DNA of 7,309 bases from Planctomycetota bacterium (GTDB taxonomy: Bacteria > Planctomycetota > Planctomycetia > Pirellulales > Thermoguttaceae): positions 1 through 7,309 of the forward strand of contig JANXQG010000207.1 in assembly GCA_025356915.1 (NCBI GenBank). The letters are read 5' to 3'. Of the stretch, positions 6,357 to 7,309 are shown one piece after another (within the stretch, counting starts at the first letter, position 1; each line of letters starts with the position of its first letter). A model generated the notes under the pieces. The model ran no database searches, was not told the DNA's origin, and saw nothing but the letters and a program-made list of their open reading frames with translations. The position numbers and the translations under genes were made by a program.

Positions 6357-6922
6357 GCCAACTCCACTTCCACCGGTGCGACGACGCGGGCAGAAAGTTG
6401 CGTCCCCGACCATGCCGGCAACCGGACCTCGGCCGCCTCCCAGCCATGATGCACCAGGCGGCCATGAAATGGCGGATCGCCCACCACGTTGCCCGTCAGC
6501 CGGAAGCGGCCGGCATCAAAGCCCGCTGGAACATCGGCGGGACTCCCTTCCTCTTGGTTGATCATCGGCTGGATGGCAAAAAGGCGGTCGAGTACTTTGG
6601 CACAATCGCGATGCACATCGCGGACAGCGGCCCCGATTTGGGCATCGCTGTAGCTATCCAATGGTTCCTTGATGAAATCGACGAAGCGAGCCTCACGTTG
6701 CAGGGTCGCAAGGAGCGTGATTGCCTCGCTGCGTGCCGGTTTTTGCGGCTGTTTCGCAGTCGGCGGTTTCGTTTCGGTCTTGTCTGGAATCTTTGCTTGC
6801 GGTTTCTCGGCGGCGATTTTATTCGCTTTCCATTTTCCGAGAACTCTGGCCACCAGCCAGCCGACCACCATCAGCAATAAGACGACGTTAACGATTTCCG
6901 AGATGAGCAACAATTGGTCCAT
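6353..6922 (-). CDS. DUF2760 domain protein with N-terminal membrane anchor
   Basis: The 189-residue protein has one hydrophobic segment at about residues 5-26 and a Lys/Pro-rich linker (about 30-66). The C-terminal DUF2760-like domain (67-189) has the sequences ITLLATLQREARFVDFIKE, 'YSDAQIGAAVRDVHRDC', EEGSPADVPAGFD, 'RLTGNVVGDPPFHGRLVHHG' and WEAAEVRLP. DUF2760 genes commonly sit directly before an Hsp70-like gene, as here, so the protein is probably a partner that holds the ATPase at the membrane; this is inference. The ATG at 6922 is preferred because AGGA lies 9 bases upstream. A TTG at 6931 that overlaps the previous stop is possible but badly spaced. The stop codon overlaps the Hsp70-like start by ATGA. 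The domain could be on either side of the membrane; the cytosolic ATPase suggests the inside. Confidence 0.85.
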   Translation of the reverse strand: MDQLLLISEIVNVVLLLMVVGWLVARVLGKWKANKIAAEKPQAKIPDKTETKPPTAKQPQKPARSEAITLLATLQREARFVDFIKEPLDSYSDAQIGAAVRDVHRDCAKVLDRLFAIQPMINQEEGSPADVPAGFDAGRFRLTGNVVGDPPFHGRLVHHGWEAAEVRLPAWSGTQLSARVVAPVEVELA

Positions 6923-6927
6923 GGGTA

Positions 6928-7266
6928 TCAATCCTTTTTTCGAGATATTAGTGGGTCATCGTCGGGCTTGGCGCTTTCTTCGATGATCTTTTCGATCTGT
7001 CTCCGCAGCTCATCGCGGGCCCTGACCTGGCTAGCAGGCTCGGCCTTGGGATCGACGGCGATCGGTACGTTCAGCAGGATCGCCAACTGCTGAACTGCGG
7101 CCTGGCGAGTCGATTCCTCCGGACGCGAAAGCAGCGCAAGCCAGACCAGCGGATCTTCAATCAGCATCCAAGCCACATGCTCCAGCGTATCTTCGCCGGT
7201 CTGCGTGGAGAGCCAGCGGATGATCCGGTGGAGCCTTAACTTTTGTTCGGCGTCGAGCGTACTCAT
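6928..7266 (-). CDS. Uncharacterised 112-residue protein, first visible gene of the Hsp70-like operon
   Basis: I do not recognise a family. The protein starts MSTLDAEQKLRLHRIIRWLS and is predicted mostly helical by eye. It has a hydrophobic stretch VAWMLIEDPLVWLALL (31-46) too broken for a clear membrane helix, and a charged helix (about 80-100, ARDELRRQIEKIIEESAK). The C-terminus is acidic then basic (PDDDPLISRKKD). Its TGA ends 5 bases before the DUF2760 ATG, and the SD for that gene lies within its last codons, so the two are translated as a unit. The ATG at 7266 is supported by frame and length only; no SD is seen upstream. Function is probably tied to the Hsp70-like/DUF2760 pair. No clear promoter is visible in bases 7267-7309, so the operon may begin outside the window. 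Confidence 0.75.
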   Translation of the reverse strand: MSTLDAEQKLRLHRIIRWLSTQTGEDTLEHVAWMLIEDPLVWLALLSRPEESTRQAAVQQLAILLNVPIAVDPKAEPASQVRARDELRRQIEKIIEESAKPDDDPLISRKKD

Positions 7267-7309
7267 GTTCAGCCGAGTTAAATACCCGAGTACGGCTGGC
7301 CCGATGTCG

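Noticed and set aside
7271..7297. AGCCG...CGGCT inverted repeat upstream of the 112-residue gene
   Set aside because: Only 5-bp arms around a 17-base loop, with no promoter elements to place it as an operator.

Overview
The window looks like chromosomal DNA from a planctomycete, probably Pirellulales-like. This is inferred from protein character, not from a search. The clues are a LemA/M48 pair, a stand-alone FucI-type isomerase, an Hsp70-like/DUF2760 gene pair, a REP-associated tyrosine transposase starting with a 'WLPNDPRGS' segment, and a small protein of a type I associate with planctomycete genomes. Coding regions are GC-rich; a patch at 3961-4020 has only 20 G/C in 60 bases.

Layout. 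(1) Bases 1-1044, minus strand: a two-gene unit, lemA followed by the N-terminal part of an M48 membrane metallopeptidase that runs off the left edge. (2) Bases 1045-1274: a divergent intergenic region, then an L-fucose isomerase family gene on the plus strand (1275-2990). (3) Bases 2991-3909: a mobile or REP-like module. It holds an 18-bp inverted repeat, a Y1/HUH transposase of the RAYT type, and a second copy of the repeat's right arm plus leader. The second copy continues into an ATG and a short, apparently broken reading frame. (4) Bases 3910-4260: a gene-poor, partly AT-rich spacer with small hairpins and a near-consensus sigma70-type promoter. (5) Bases 4261-4494: a 77-residue uncharacterised protein behind that promoter. 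(6) Bases 4524-7266, minus strand: a tightly packed three-gene operon of a 112-residue uncharacterised protein, a membrane-anchored DUF2760 protein and an Hsp70/DnaK-like ATPase.

How the parts work together. The 112-residue protein, DUF2760 protein and Hsp70-like protein are almost certainly co-transcribed, and the last two share an ATGA overlap. This suggests an Hsp70-like ATPase working with a membrane-tethered partner. LemA and the M48 peptidase are 28 bases apart and probably form an envelope-related unit. The isomerase stands alone, with no sugar kinase, aldolase or transporter in view.

The most notable structure is the transposase module. A 42-bp direct repeat flanks the transposase gene, the start codon of the transposase (GTG) aligns with the ATG of the broken frame, and all differences between the repeat copies are transitions.
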